Assembly: GCF_963457605.1 (NCBI RefSeq)
Contig: NZ_OY735139.1
Span: 62,001-126,000 of the forward strand
DNA length: 64,000 bases
Reading direction: 5' to 3'
From: an uncultured Gellertiella sp.
GTDB taxonomy: Bacteria > Pseudomonadota > Alphaproteobacteria > Rhizobiales > Rhizobiaceae
The position numbers and the translations under genes are program-made. The stretch's first letter is position 1; every line of letters begins with the position of its first letter. Shown in pieces: positions 35,900-46,003 of the stretch. The notes below the pieces were generated by a model that saw only the letters and a list, made by a program, of their open reading frames with translations, was not told the DNA's origin and ran no database searches.

Positions 35900-35935
35900 A
35901 CGAAGGGCATCGCGTGACAACGCGGTGCCCTTCGT
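35900..35935 (+). promoter_or_regulatory. Long hairpin between tsf and pyrH
   Basis: ACGAAGGGCATCGCGT (35900-35915) pairs with ACGCGGTGCCCTTCGT (35920-35935), about 15 of 16 pairs, with a four-base loop. It ends 34 bases before the pyrH ATG. No T run, so termination would be weak; it could set the tsf/pyrH expression ratio. Confidence 0.55.
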
Positions 35936-35969
35936 GTATCCGGCAATCGACAGAAATCAAGGAGACTCC

Positions 35970-36692
35970 ATGACGGTCGAACCAGTTTACAAGCGCGTTC
36001 TTCTGAAGGCATCCGGCGAGGCCCTGATGGGCAGCCAGGGGTTCGGGATCGATGTGGCGGTTGCGGACCGGATTGCTTCTGACATTGCCAAGGCCCGCGC
36101 CATGGGCGTCGAGGTCGGGGTTGTCGTCGGCGGCGGCAATATTTTCCGCGGCGTTGCGGTGGCCTCCAAGGGCGGCGACCGGGTGACCGGCGACCACATG
36201 GGCATGCTGGCGACCGTGATCAACGCGCTGGCGCTTGCCACCTCGCTGCGCAAGCTCGATGTCGATACGGTCGTGCTGTCGGCCATTGCCATGCCGGAAA
36301 TCTGCGAGAGCTTCTCGCAGCGTGCCACTCTTTATCACCTGTCGCTCGGTCGCGTGGTGATCTTTGCCGGCGGCACCGGCAATCCGTTCTTCACCACCGA
36401 TTCGGCAGCGGCCCTGCGTGCAGCCGAAATGGGCGCTGAGGCGATCTTCAAGGGCACCCAGGTCGACGGCATCTATTCCGCCGATCCGAAGAAGGTGCCC
36501 GACGCCACCCGCTTCGACCACCTGACCCACAGCGAAGTGCTGGAAAAGGGGCTGGCGGTGATGGACGTTGCCGCCGTGGCGCTGGCCCGGGAAAATTCCA
36601 TTCCGATCATCGTCTTCTCGATCCACGAGGAAAACGGGTTCGTCGACATCCTGCGGGGCGGCGGTCGCAAGACTGTTGTGACCGACAACTGA
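35970..36692 (+). CDS. pyrH: UMP kinase
   Basis: Phosphorylates UMP to UDP; hexameric bacterial enzyme of the amino-acid-kinase fold. 240 residues with YKRVLLKASGEALMG (phosphate-binding), GVVVGGGNIFRG, DRVTGDHMGMLATVINALAL and VIFAGGTGNPFFTTDSAAALRAAE. ATG 35970 is preceded by AAGGAGA. It is followed by frr at 127 bases. Confidence 0.97.
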   Translation: MTVEPVYKRVLLKASGEALMGSQGFGIDVAVADRIASDIAKARAMGVEVGVVVGGGNIFRGVAVASKGGDRVTGDHMGMLATVINALALATSLRKLDVDTVVLSAIAMPEICESFSQRATLYHLSLGRVVIFAGGTGNPFFTTDSAAALRAAEMGAEAIFKGTQVDGIYSADPKKVPDATRFDHLTHSEVLEKGLAVMDVAAVALARENSIPIIVFSIHEENGFVDILRGGGRKTVVTDN

Positions 36693-36819
36693 TTCCCGGG
36701 CCCGCATGGGCTTGCCGGAAGCAGCCAGTATTGAACGCGTCGGCCCATGCCGACGGAAGACAGACAGCGGTGACCAGCGCCATGAACGCAAGCGCCCGGA
36801 CAAAAGACGGAGTTGACCA

Positions 36820-37380
36820 ATGAGTGAAGGTGTTGACCTCAAGGAAATCAAGCGCCGCATGGATGGCGCGATCAATGCATTCAAGAGCGATATCGCGTCG
36901 CTGCGCACCGGACGGGCTTCGGCCAATATTCTCGACCCGATCACGGTCGATGCCTATGGTTCGCGCGTGCCGCTGAACCAGGTCGCCAACATCACCGTGC
37001 CTGAGCCCCGGATGATCGGTGTCTCGGTCTGGGACAAGTCGATGGTGTCGGCGGTCGAGCGCGGCATTCGCGAATCCCATCTCGGCCTGAACCCGATCAT
37101 CGACGGCCAGAACCTGCGCATCCCCCTGCCTGAGCTCAACGAGGAGCGCCGCCGTTCGCTGGTCAAGGTTGCCCATGAATATTGCGAGAAGAGCAAGGTG
37201 GCGATCCGCCACGTGCGCCGCGATGGCATGGAAACGCTGAAGAAGGCGGAAAAGGACGGCGATATCGGCAAGGATGACGCCCGCATCCAGTCCGACAAGG
37301 TTCAAAAGATGACGGATGAGTCGATTACCGACGTCGAGCGCTTGCTTGCCGACAAGGAAAAGGAAATCATGCAGGTCTAA
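36820..37380 (+). CDS. frr: Ribosome recycling factor
   Basis: Splits post-termination ribosomes with EF-G. 186 residues with the family's long three-helix bundle: [54 protein letters not shown], and [29 protein letters not shown] 36820 lies in ACCAATGAGTG, a weak ribosome-binding context with GGAG 10 bases upstream. Confidence 0.98.
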   Translation: MSEGVDLKEIKRRMDGAINAFKSDIASLRTGRASANILDPITVDAYGSRVPLNQVANITVPEPRMIGVSVWDKSMVSAVERGIRESHLGLNPIIDGQNLRIPLPELNEERRRSLVKVAHEYCEKSKVAIRHVRRDGMETLKKAEKDGDIGKDDARIQSDKVQKMTDESITDVERLLADKEKEIMQV

Positions 37381-37426
37381 ATTCGGCTGACTCACCCGGA
37401 TCCTGCATCGTCTCATCGGAATTCCC

Positions 37427-38170
37427 ATGGCTGAACCAAGACCGACGTCCGTGCCTGAGCATGTGGCCATCATCATGGATGGCAATGGTCGCTGGGCGCG
37501 CGCACGGGGCTTTCCGCGCACCATGGGGCACAAGAAGGGTGTCGAGGCGGTGCGCGAAGTGGTGCGTGCCGCAGGCGATATCGGCATTTCCTATCTGACG
37601 CTGTTTGCCTTCTCCTCGGAAAACTGGCGTCGTCCGGAAGCGGAGGTCACCGATCTGATGGGCCTGCTCCGGGCTTTCATCCGACGGGATCTTGCCGACC
37701 TCCACAGGGAAAATGTCCGCATTCGCATCATCGGCGAGCGCGACAACCTCAGAAGCGACATTCTGCCGCTGCTGCTGGAAGCCGAGGACACCACCCGCAA
37801 CAACACCGCGCTGACGCTGGTCATCGCCTTCAATTATGGTGCGCGCGACGAAATCGCCCGGGCCATGCACAAGATCGCGACAGAGATAAAGGCAGGGGGC
37901 CTCACCCCCGAAGACATCACGGCCGACCTGATCAGCGCACGGCTCGACACGGCAGGTATCCCCGATCCCGACCTCATTATCCGCACCAGCGGCGAGGAGC
38001 GCTTGTCGAATTTCCTGCTCTGGCAGGCCGCCTATTCGGAGCTGGTCTTCGTGCCGGAATTCTGGCCGGATTTCGACCGTGATCTCTTCCTTTCCACCCT
38101 TGAAAAATATGCCGGCCGCGAGCGCCGTTTTGGCGGGCTTTCGCCCAAGTCGGCAGTGGCAGGACAATAA
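37427..38170 (+). CDS. uppS: Isoprenyl transferase (undecaprenyl diphosphate synthase)
   Basis: Cis-prenyltransferase producing the C55 carrier for peptidoglycan and O-antigen. 247 residues with [16 protein letters not shown] (substrate Asp and P-loop), [46 protein letters not shown] and [24 protein letters not shown]. The stop overlaps the next ATG by one base (TAATG), so it is coupled to cdsA. Confidence 0.97.
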   Translation: MAEPRPTSVPEHVAIIMDGNGRWARARGFPRTMGHKKGVEAVREVVRAAGDIGISYLTLFAFSSENWRRPEAEVTDLMGLLRAFIRRDLADLHRENVRIRIIGERDNLRSDILPLLLEAEDTTRNNTALTLVIAFNYGARDEIARAMHKIATEIKAGGLTPEDITADLISARLDTAGIPDPDLIIRTSGEERLSNFLLWQAAYSELVFVPEFWPDFDRDLFLSTLEKYAGRERRFGGLSPKSAVAGQ

Positions 38171-39012
38171 TGACCCAGGAACTCCGGCTCCGGATCCAGT
38201 CCGGCATCGTCATGGCAGTCGGGGTTCTCGTCGCGACCTGGCTGGGCGGCACGGTGTTTCGCCTGCTGGCGGCGCTGATCCAGATCCTCGTCTTCTACGA
38301 ATGGACGGCAATGGCCCGGCTGAAAGACGGGGACCGGGCCGGCTTTATCCTCGCCTGGGTGGCGCAGCTGACGCTCGCGGCCACCATCCTCTTCGGCTAC
38401 CTGCATCTCTCCGCAGCCCTGCTGTTTGCCATGGTGCTGGCAGCGATTGCCTATACAGCCGTGACCAAAGGCAGCGAATGGCTTGCGGGGGGCACGCTTT
38501 ATGCAGGCCTTACCGGTGTGTCGCTGGCCTTTATCCGGGGCGGCGACCTTTCGGGACTGAAAGCCATCCTGGTGATTTTCGCCGTGGTGTGGAGCACCGA
38601 TATCCTCGCCTATTTCGTCGGACGGGCAATAGGCGGGGCAAAGCTTGCACCGCGCATTTCGCCCGGCAAGACCTGGTCTGGTGCCATCGGCGGCACGATT
38701 GCCGGGGTCTGTGGCGGGTTTGTCGTGGTGGCCCAGAGCGGCGGTACGGTGACAACAGGCACACTTGTCATCCTGTTGCTGCTGTCCATATTCAGCCAGA
38801 TCGGCGATCTGTTTGAATCCTTCATCAAGCGCCGCTTTGGCGTGAAGGATTCGAGCCATCTCATTCCGGGACATGGCGGGGTGATGGATCGTGTCGACGG
38901 GCTTGTTTTCGCCTGCTTTGCGGCGTTCCTTCTCTCGGCGGCTGCGACGGTGTTTTCCAGCTGCACGCAATGTTCCGTTGCCACCGTTCTGCTTGGCATC
39001 GGACCGAACTGA
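38170..39012 (+). CDS. cdsA: Phosphatidate cytidylyltransferase
   Basis: Makes CDP-diacylglycerol from phosphatidic acid and CTP in the inner membrane. 280 residues, about eight membrane segments. The signature near the C-terminus is seen as STDILAYFVGRAIGGAKLAPRISPGKTWSGAIGG and the final DSSHLIPGHGGVMDRVDGLVFA (Asp-rich metal and CTP site). It lies between uppS and rseP, the usual order except that dxr, often inserted here in other alphaproteobacteria, is absent. Confidence 0.95.
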   Translation: MTQELRLRIQSGIVMAVGVLVATWLGGTVFRLLAALIQILVFYEWTAMARLKDGDRAGFILAWVAQLTLAATILFGYLHLSAALLFAMVLAAIAYTAVTKGSEWLAGGTLYAGLTGVSLAFIRGGDLSGLKAILVIFAVVWSTDILAYFVGRAIGGAKLAPRISPGKTWSGAIGGTIAGVCGGFVVVAQSGGTVTTGTLVILLLLSIFSQIGDLFESFIKRRFGVKDSSHLIPGHGGVMDRVDGLVFACFAAFLLSAAATVFSSCTQCSVATVLLGIGPN

Positions 39013-39030
39013 ATCAAGGAAATGACTGGC

Positions 39031-40164
39031 ATGACCGTTTTTGCTGGACTATTTGGCCTCCTGACCGGCGAAATCGTGCCCTTTGTGCTGATTCTCTCCC
39101 TGCTCGTCTTCGTCCATGAAATGGGCCACTATCTGGTGGGGCGCTGGTCCGGAATCGGCATCACGGTATTTTCCATCGGCTTCGGGCCGGAGATCGTCGG
39201 GCGGACGGACAAGCATGGCACGCGCTGGAAACTGTCGCTGATCCCGCTCGGCGGCTATGTGAAATTCTACGGCGACGAAGACGCATCCAGCAAGCCCGAT
39301 ACCGAGGCGCTGGAGGAACTGTCGCCGGAAGAGCGCGCCCGCACCTTTGCCGGTGCCCCGCTCGGACGGCGCGCCGCCACGGTACTTGCCGGACCGGTTG
39401 CCAATTTCCTGCTGGCGATCACCATTTTCACGCTGCTGTTCTCCATCTATGGCCGCCCGATTGCCGATCCGGTGGTGGCGTCGCTGGTGCCGGGCAGCGC
39501 GGCGGAAAAGGCCGGAATCCTGGCCGGCGATCTGCTTGTCTCCATCGACGGCAGCCCGGTTGTAACCTTCGAGGATGTCCGCCGCTATGTCAGCATCCGG
39601 CCCGACCAGTCGATCATGATCAGCGTCAGGCGGGCAGGGCAGGTGGTCGGCGTGGCGCTGGTGCCCGAACGCAAGGAGATCAAGGACGGCTTCGGCAACA
39701 AATCCGAAGTCGGCGTGATCGGCATCATCACCGATGACAAGGCCGGCAAGTTTCGCCTCGAACATTTCACCCCCGTTGAGGCCGCTGGCGAAGCCGTGCG
39801 CGAAAGCTGGCAGATTGTCACCGGAACCTTCGATTATCTCCACAATGTCGTGACCGGTCGCATGAAGGCCGATCAGCTGGGCGGGCCGATCCGGGTCGCC
39901 CAGGCCTCCGGCCAGATGGCCTCGATTGGCCTCTCCGCATTGCTGCAGCTTGCCGCCGTCCTGTCGGTGTCGATCGGCCTGCTCAACCTGATGCCGATCC
40001 CGGTACTGGATGGCGGGCATCTGTTCTTCTATCTGGTCGAGGCCCTGCGCGGCAAACCGCTGAGCCCGCGCGTGCAGGGGATCGCATTCCGGATCGGATT
40101 TGCTATCGTATTGACTTTGATGGTGTTTACGACAATCAACGACATCAGCGCACGGTTTGGATAA
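39031..40164 (+). CDS. rseP: RIP metalloprotease RseP
   Basis: Site-2 intramembrane protease, 377 residues. The zinc motif VHEMGHYLVG sits in the first membrane segment, a single PDZ-like region is in the middle (VPGSAAEKAGILAGDLLVSIDG), and NLMPIPVLDGGHLFFYLVE carries the third zinc ligand Asp. Members release regulators of envelope stress and degrade signal-peptide remnants. ATG 39031 has AAGGAAATG 10 bases upstream and is preferred to ATG 39022, which is too close to that site. Followed by bamA. Confidence 0.95.
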   Translation: MTVFAGLFGLLTGEIVPFVLILSLLVFVHEMGHYLVGRWSGIGITVFSIGFGPEIVGRTDKHGTRWKLSLIPLGGYVKFYGDEDASSKPDTEALEELSPEERARTFAGAPLGRRAATVLAGPVANFLLAITIFTLLFSIYGRPIADPVVASLVPGSAAEKAGILAGDLLVSIDGSPVVTFEDVRRYVSIRPDQSIMISVRRAGQVVGVALVPERKEIKDGFGNKSEVGVIGIITDDKAGKFRLEHFTPVEAAGEAVRESWQIVTGTFDYLHNVVTGRMKADQLGGPIRVAQASGQMASIGLSALLQLAAVLSVSIGLLNLMPIPVLDGGHLFFYLVEALRGKPLSPRVQGIAFRIGFAIVLTLMVFTTINDISARFG

Positions 40165-40364
40165 ACGGCCAAACCCATTGCGCGGCATTAACCATTCATT
40201 TACGATAAACGAAGTCTTGCGTGGCTGAAGCGACACGCCTGCCAGCGAAGTAAACAGAAATTAACGCCCGCCCTTGCTTGTATGAGAAAAGCGGGTAAAA
40301 CGGCACACGTGACCGGGAGTCGAGTGACGGGCTCAGGGGAAACGTAAAAAAGGTAAGAAGTGAA

Positions 40365-42710
40365 ATGAAGGCTGGTTCAAAGTTCTTGAACGCAGTATCG
40401 GCGGTGGCGCTGTCTGCAGGTGTAGTTGCTTCTGGCGCGAGTTTTGCCATGCTCGCCTCTGCGACCGCTGCTGAGGCGGCTGTCGTGAAGCGTGTCAACG
40501 TGCAAGGGGCTGGCCGCATTGGTGCCGACACCGTTCGCGCCAATATCGATATCGTACCTGGCAAGAGTTTCTCCTCTTCTGACATCGATTCTTCCGTGCG
40601 CCGGCTTTACGCCACGGGCTATTTTTCCGACGTGAAGATCAGCGTTTCCGGTGGGTCGCTGAATGTCTCCGTTGCGGAAAACAGCCTGCTGAACGAAGTC
40701 GTGTTCAACGGCAACCGCAAGATCAAGGATGAGAAGCTCGCGGCCATCGTCCAGACCCATTCGCTTGGTGCCTACAGCGATACGCTGATCCAGGCCGATA
40801 TCCAGACGATCAAGGATGCCTATGCCGCTATCGGTCGCAGCGATGTCGAGGTTACCACGCAGACCGTGCCGGTTGGCGAAGGACGCGTGAACCTGGCTTT
40901 CGTGATCAACGAAGGCGAGCGTACCAAGATTTCGGCGATCAATTTTGAAGGCAACAAGGCCTATGGTGGCGGTCGCCTCTCTGCCGTCATCAGCACCAAG
41001 GAATCGAATTTCCTGTCGTTCCTGACCCGTCGTGACGTCTACAGTGAAGACAAGCTGCATGCGGATGAAGACGCGCTGCGGCAGTTCTATTTCAACCATG
41101 GTTATGCGGATTTCCGCGTCGTCTCCTCGAATGCGACGCTTGATCCCAAGACCAATGAATACACGATCAATTTCGTCGTTGATGAAGGTCCGCGCTATAC
41201 GTTTGGCGATGTGAATGTCGAATCGACCGTCGAAGGGATCAATGCTGCCGAACTCAAGGGTCTGGTTTCGACCAGCACCGGTTCGAGCTACAGCGCCCGC
41301 GATGTGCAGAAGTCGATCGAAGCGATTTCCAAGCGCGTTGCCTCGGCTGGCTATCCCTTTGCCCGGGTGACCCCGCGCGGCAATCGCAACTTCCAGAACA
41401 ACACCATTGGCGTCGATTATCTGGTCGACCAGGGCGAACGCGCCTATGTCGAGCGGATCGAAATTCGCGGCAATACCCGCAGCCGTGACTATATCATCCG
41501 CCGCGAATTCGATCTGGCCGAAGGCGATGCCTTCAACCAGGAAATGATCAGCCGCGCCAAGCGTCGTCTGAATGCACTCGGCTACTTCTCCTCCGTCAAT
41601 ATCTCGACCGCACCTGGCAGCGCTGCCGACCGCGTGGTGATCGTGGTGGATGTGCAGGATCAGCCGACCGGCTCCTTCGGGGTTGGCGCTGGCTATACGA
41701 CCGGCAACGACGGCGGCTTCACCGTCGAAGCATCGATTGAAGAAAAGAACTTCCTGGGCCGTGGCCAGTATATCCGCGTTGCCGCAGGTGGCGGCGCGAG
41801 CAATGCCCGCAGCTACAGCCTGTCCTTCACCGAGCCCTATTTCCTCGGCTATCGCCTGGCTGCCGGTTTCGACATCTTCAAGAATTCGACATCGAACAAC
41901 ACTTTCTACGATTATGCGGAACAGGGTGTGACGCTGCGCGTCACCGCGCCGATCACCGAAGATCTGGCAACCACCTTCCGCTATAATTACAAGCAGTTCG
42001 ATTATACCGGTCGCGGTGATTTCAAAAACAATGCCAATCTGGCGCCGGCCTATCAGAACCTGATCAATGGTGGCCAGTGGACATCGTCGAGCGTTTCGCA
42101 GAGCCTGACCTACAACACGATTGACGATGTGAATGTGCCGCATGAAGGCATCTTTGCCCAGCTGACGCATGAATATGCAGGTCTTGGCGGTGATTCCGAT
42201 TTCTACAAGATCTACGGCAAGGCACGTTATTACCAGACGCTGTCGGATGATGCCGATCTCGTTGGCATGCTGTCGGTGGGTGCGGGTTACGTTGCCCCGA
42301 CCAGCGGCAACCTGAATGTCTACGACCAGTTCAGCATCGGTGGCCGTGAAATCCGCGGTTTCGAATCGGCTGGTATCGGTCCGCGCGATGGCGTGACGGG
42401 CGATTCGCTCGGTGGCACGACCTATTTCGTGGCGACGGCTGAAGCACAGTTCCCGCTGCCGGGCCTGCCCCAGGATCTCGGTCTGCGCGGCGCATTCTTC
42501 GCCGATGCCGGTACACTGTTTGGCAACAAGGTCGACAACGGAGCAAATCCGGTTCTGGGGACCGATTCGGCGATCCGCGCTTCGGTTGGTGCAAGCTTGC
42601 TTTGGGCATCGCCCTTCGGCCCGCTGCGCGTCGACTATGGTTTCCCGGTCCTCAAGCAAGAATTCGACAAGGAACAACGTTTCCGCTTTGGCATTTCCAA
42701 CCAGTTCTGA
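40365..42710 (+). CDS. bamA: Outer membrane protein assembly factor BamA
   Basis: Core of the beta-barrel assembly machine. 781 residues: signal peptide (to about residue 36), five POTRA domains beginning VKRVNVQGAGRIGADTVRANI, and the 16-strand C-terminal barrel from about residue 425 (GSFGVGAGYTTGNDGG). The lid-loop L6 motif IGGREIRGFESAGIGPRDG contains the expected RGF. The C-terminal strand ends FRFGISNQF with a terminal Phe. ATG 40365 is preceded by GTAAGAAGTGAA. It heads the lipid A genes. Confidence 0.97.
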   Translation: MKAGSKFLNAVSAVALSAGVVASGASFAMLASATAAEAAVVKRVNVQGAGRIGADTVRANIDIVPGKSFSSSDIDSSVRRLYATGYFSDVKISVSGGSLNVSVAENSLLNEVVFNGNRKIKDEKLAAIVQTHSLGAYSDTLIQADIQTIKDAYAAIGRSDVEVTTQTVPVGEGRVNLAFVINEGERTKISAINFEGNKAYGGGRLSAVISTKESNFLSFLTRRDVYSEDKLHADEDALRQFYFNHGYADFRVVSSNATLDPKTNEYTINFVVDEGPRYTFGDVNVESTVEGINAAELKGLVSTSTGSSYSARDVQKSIEAISKRVASAGYPFARVTPRGNRNFQNNTIGVDYLVDQGERAYVERIEIRGNTRSRDYIIRREFDLAEGDAFNQEMISRAKRRLNALGYFSSVNISTAPGSAADRVVIVVDVQDQPTGSFGVGAGYTTGNDGGFTVEASIEEKNFLGRGQYIRVAAGGGASNARSYSLSFTEPYFLGYRLAAGFDIFKNSTSNNTFYDYAEQGVTLRVTAPITEDLATTFRYNYKQFDYTGRGDFKNNANLAPAYQNLINGGQWTSSSVSQSLTYNTIDDVNVPHEGIFAQLTHEYAGLGGDSDFYKIYGKARYYQTLSDDADLVGMLSVGAGYVAPTSGNLNVYDQFSIGGREIRGFESAGIGPRDGVTGDSLGGTTYFVATAEAQFPLPGLPQDLGLRGAFFADAGTLFGNKVDNGANPVLGTDSAIRASVGASLLWASPFGPLRVDYGFPVLKQEFDKEQRFRFGISNQF

Positions 42711-42761
42711 TATCGGCATTCCAGACCTGCGGGCTCGTTTTCCGTGCTGGAGCATATGCTG

Positions 42762-43823
42762 ATGGAAGTCTCGACGTTTTTTCCGCCCCATCAGGGAGTC
42801 ACGCTTGCAGAGCTGGCTCCCCGTATTGGGGCGGAACTGTGTGATGCCGGTCATGGAGACCGGGTTATCCGGACGGTTTCACCGGTCCATCGCGCTGGCG
42901 ATGGGGATCTGTGCTATCTGCTGTCCCGCCGCCACAAGGAGGAGCTGGAAAGCTGCCAGGCCTCGGCCATCCTGTGCGACAAGGCGCTTTTGAGCCTCAT
43001 ACCGTCCCATATTCCCGTGCTGCTGTCGGCAAAGCCGCAGACTGCCTTTGCCATTGCAGGTGCATTGCTGCATCCCAATGCGATGCGGCCGGATCAGGTT
43101 GCGGTCATCACCGCGATTTCGGACAAGGCCCATGTCGATCCCGCCGCCCGTCTGGAAGACAATGTCCATGTCGAGCCCTTTGCCGTGATCGGTGCGGGTG
43201 CCGAGATTGGCGCGGGCACCCGCATCGGCGCAGGCACGATCATCGGCCCCGGCGTGAAAGTTGGTCGCGATTGCACGATAGCCGCCGGTGCGAGCGTGCT
43301 TTGCGCCTATATCGGCAATCACGTGATCATCCACAACGGTGCCCGTATCGGGCAGGATGGTTTTGGCTATGCCCCGGGTCCGCGCGGCATGCTGAAAATC
43401 GTCCAGATTGGCCGCGTCATCATCCAGGATCATGTCGAAATCGGTGCCAATACCACGATTGACCGGGGCACGATGGACGACACCGTGATCGGTGAGGGCA
43501 CCAAGATCGATAACCAGGTGCAGATCGGCCACAATGTCCGCATCGGCCGCCATTGCGGCATTGTCAGCCAGGTCGGCATTGCCGGCAGCGCCCGGATTGG
43601 CGATGGCGTGATGATCGGCGGGGCGGTTGGCGTCAACGGACACATCACCATCGGTGATGGTGCGCAGATTGCCGCCATGAGTGGCGTTGCCGCCGATGTG
43701 CCGCCCGGCGAGCGCTATGGCGGCATTCCGGCCCGGCCAATGAAGGATTTCTTGCGCGAGGTCGCCGAAATGGCTGCGCGCTCCGCAAATCGCGGAAAGA
43801 AGACAGGGGACAAGCATGACTGA
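42762..43823 (+). CDS. lpxD: UDP-3-O-(3-hydroxyacyl)glucosamine N-acyltransferase
   Basis: Third step of lipid A synthesis. 353 residues with an N-terminal uridine-binding domain ([22 protein letters not shown]) and a long left-handed beta-helix of hexapeptides ([26 protein letters not shown] in parts). Catalytic His lies in [21 protein letters not shown] 42762 has TGGAG nine bases upstream and matches the rhizobial family start; ATG 42744 is also open. The end overlaps fabZ by eight bases. Confidence 0.95.
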   Translation: MEVSTFFPPHQGVTLAELAPRIGAELCDAGHGDRVIRTVSPVHRAGDGDLCYLLSRRHKEELESCQASAILCDKALLSLIPSHIPVLLSAKPQTAFAIAGALLHPNAMRPDQVAVITAISDKAHVDPAARLEDNVHVEPFAVIGAGAEIGAGTRIGAGTIIGPGVKVGRDCTIAAGASVLCAYIGNHVIIHNGARIGQDGFGYAPGPRGMLKIVQIGRVIIQDHVEIGANTTIDRGTMDDTVIGEGTKIDNQVQIGHNVRIGRHCGIVSQVGIAGSARIGDGVMIGGAVGVNGHITIGDGAQIAAMSGVAADVPPGERYGGIPARPMKDFLREVAEMAARSANRGKKTGDKHD

Positions 43824-44307
43824 AAACACCACGGGCGAACTCGGCTCCGCTGACATTCTCGAAATCATGAAGCTGCTGCCGCATCGCTATCCCTTTCTGC
43901 TGGTCGACAAAATCATTGAGATCGACGGCGACAATTCGGCCATCGGCATCAAGAACTGCACGGCGAGCGAACCGCATTTCACTGGTCATTTCCCGGAATC
44001 ACCGATCATGCCCGGCGTATTGCTGATCGAGGGCATGGCCCAGACCGCAGGTGCGATCTGCGCCCGCAAGGAAGGCCAGGGCGGTAATCTCGTCTATTTC
44101 ATGACGATCGACAACGCCCGCTTCCGCAAGCCCGTCGTGCCCGGCGACCGGGTCGAATATCACGTGACGAAGCAGAAACAGCGTGGCAATATCTGGAAGT
44201 TCCATTGTGACGCCAAGGTTGATGGTGCGCTGGTCGCCGAAGCCGATATCGGCGCAATGATCGTCCGCAAGGAAAAGGCCAAGGATAGCGCTAGGGAAAC
44301 CGCATGA
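43816..44307 (+). CDS. fabZ: 3-hydroxyacyl-[ACP] dehydratase FabZ
   Basis: Hot-dog dehydratase supplying fatty-acid synthesis and balancing lipid A acyl donors. 163 residues with [13 protein letters not shown] (catalytic His), [35 protein letters not shown] (catalytic Glu) and [10 protein letters not shown]. Overlap with lpxD (8 bases) and with lpxA (4 bases) shows translational coupling of the whole set. Confidence 0.97.
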   Translation: MTENTTGELGSADILEIMKLLPHRYPFLLVDKIIEIDGDNSAIGIKNCTASEPHFTGHFPESPIMPGVLLIEGMAQTAGAICARKEGQGGNLVYFMTIDNARFRKPVVPGDRVEYHVTKQKQRGNIWKFHCDAKVDGALVAEADIGAMIVRKEKAKDSARETA

Positions 44308-45119
44308 GCCAGATTGCCGCCAGTGCCCGTATCCACCCGCTTTCGGTGATCGAGGACGGTGCCGTTATCGGCGAGAATTGCGTGATCGGTCCTTTCTGCC
44401 ATGTCGGGCCGAAGGTCGTGCTCAAGGATGATGTCGAACTGATCACCCATGCGGTGGTGCTGGGGCGCACCGACATGGGCAAGGGCTGCCGCGTTTTCCC
44501 GAATGCAGTGATCGGCGGCGATCCGCAAAGTGTTCATCATGAAGGTGAAGAAACAACGCTGACCATCGGTGATCACTGTACATTTCGCGAGGGCGTGACA
44601 GTCAACACCGGCACCGTCGGCGGCGGCGGAAGCACGGTGATCGGCCATCACAATCTGTTTCTTGCCAATTCGCACGTCGCGCATGATTGCCGCCTCGGCG
44701 ATCACATCATCATGTCGAACAATGTGATGCTGGCCGGCCATGTCACGGTCGAAGACCGGGTGATCATGGGCGGTGGCTCTGCCGTCCACCAATTCACCCG
44801 CATCGGAAGGCAGGCCTTCATCGGCGGGCTGTCCGCTGTCAGCTACGATGTCATTCCCTTTGGCATGCTGAATGGCAATCCCGGCGTGCTGGGCGGCCTG
44901 AACGTGGTCGGCATGACCCGGGCGGGTATCGAGCGCGCTGTCGTTCACACGGTGCGGCGTGCCTATAAGGCGATCTTCGAAGGACCGGACTCCGTGCGCG
45001 CCAATGCCGCGGCTGTCAGGGCGAACTATGAGGATTGCCCGGAAGCGATGCTGATCTTCGATTTCATCGCGGCGGAAAGTGATCGCGCCCTGTCCTCGCC
45101 AAACCGCGGCAAGGGTTGA
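44304..45119 (+). CDS. lpxA: Acyl-[ACP]-UDP-N-acetylglucosamine O-acyltransferase
   Basis: First enzyme of lipid A synthesis, 271 residues. Beta-helix start [23 protein letters not shown], then [38 protein letters not shown] (catalytic His in HVAHD) and [19 protein letters not shown]. The C-terminal helical domain [20 protein letters not shown] is typical. It is coupled to both neighbours. Confidence 0.97.
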   Translation: MSQIAASARIHPLSVIEDGAVIGENCVIGPFCHVGPKVVLKDDVELITHAVVLGRTDMGKGCRVFPNAVIGGDPQSVHHEGEETTLTIGDHCTFREGVTVNTGTVGGGGSTVIGHHNLFLANSHVAHDCRLGDHIIMSNNVMLAGHVTVEDRVIMGGGSAVHQFTRIGRQAFIGGLSAVSYDVIPFGMLNGNPGVLGGLNVVGMTRAGIERAVVHTVRRAYKAIFEGPDSVRANAAAVRANYEDCPEAMLIFDFIAAESDRALSSPNRGKG

Positions 45120-46003
45120 TAGCGGTGAACGCCATCGGCTCCGCTGCAAAAGGCCGCCTTGGCATCATCGCCGGAAGCGGCCTTTTGCCGTCCCATGTGG
45201 CGGAAGCGGCGCGCAAGGCGGGGGAAAATCCCCTGATCATCGCGCTCAAGGGCGAAAGCCGGGGCGATTTCGGTGATTTCGAGCAGGTGAGCATGGGCGT
45301 CGGCGACATGGCGATGCTGCGCAGCCTTTTGGCGCGGCACGATATTCGCCGCGTGGTTCTGTCGGGTGGTGTCGCCCGCAGGCCAGAATGGCGCGAGATC
45401 CATCCGACCCTCGCCACCCTCGGCAGGATCCCGACCGTCATCCGTACCCTGCTGTCCGGAGGCGACGATGCGGTCCTGCAAATGGTGATCAAGCTGATCG
45501 AGGCGCATGGGGCGCAGGTGATCGGCGCACAGGACGTCGTGCCTGGCCTCCTGGCGCAACTCGGTCCGCTCGGCACCCATCGCCCCGATGAGGCCAGCCG
45601 GCTGGATATTGCGCGCGCGGCGGAGGCGGCGGTGGCACTTGGTGCGCTGGATGTCGGGCAGGGTGCCGTCTCGGTGGGCGGGCGTATCGTTGCGCTGGAA
45701 GGCGTGGAGGGCACCGACCAGATGCTGATGCGTGTGGCGGAACTCCGGGTGGCCGGTCGCATCTCGCGGCGCCGGCGCGGCGTGCTGGTGAAAATGTGCA
45801 AGCCCAATCAGGATGAGCGGGCCGATCTGCCGACAGTCGGCCCTTCCACCGTGCTGAATGCCCAGCGGGCCGGGCTTGCAGGCATCGCCATCGAAGCGGG
45901 CCGCGCCCTGGTTCTGGAGCGCGAGGCCATGATTTCGGCAGCTGATGCGGCGGGCCTGTTCGTTTGCGGCATCGACCGGGGCCTGAAGGGGCAGGGCCTG
46001 TGA
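45116..46003 (+). CDS. lpxI: UDP-2,3-diacylglucosamine diphosphatase LpxI
   Basis: Hydrolyses UDP-2,3-diacylglucosamine to lipid X. LpxI (DUF1009) is the alphaproteobacterial replacement for LpxH, with no sequence relation to it. 295 residues; [71 protein letters not shown] and [22 protein letters not shown] in order. TTG 45116 overlaps the lpxA stop; GTG 45125 is the alternative start. It overlaps lpxB by four bases. Confidence 0.93.
   Translation: MIAVNAIGSAAKGRLGIIAGSGLLPSHVAEAARKAGENPLIIALKGESRGDFGDFEQVSMGVGDMAMLRSLLARHDIRRVVLSGGVARRPEWREIHPTLATLGRIPTVIRTLLSGGDDAVLQMVIKLIEAHGAQVIGAQDVVPGLLAQLGPLGTHRPDEASRLDIARAAEAAVALGALDVGQGAVSVGGRIVALEGVEGTDQMLMRVAELRVAGRISRRRRGVLVKMCKPNQDERADLPTVGPSTVLNAQRAGLAGIAIEAGRALVLEREAMISAADAAGLFVCGIDRGLKGQGL

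Noticed and set aside
34833-36944. 703-codon open frame on the minus strand over tsf and pyrH
   Set aside because: Fully antisense to tsf and pyrH, with no recognisable domain; a high-GC shadow frame.
40377-42854. 825-codon open frame on the minus strand over bamA
   Set aside because: Antisense mirror of bamA codons; no start signal and no family content.
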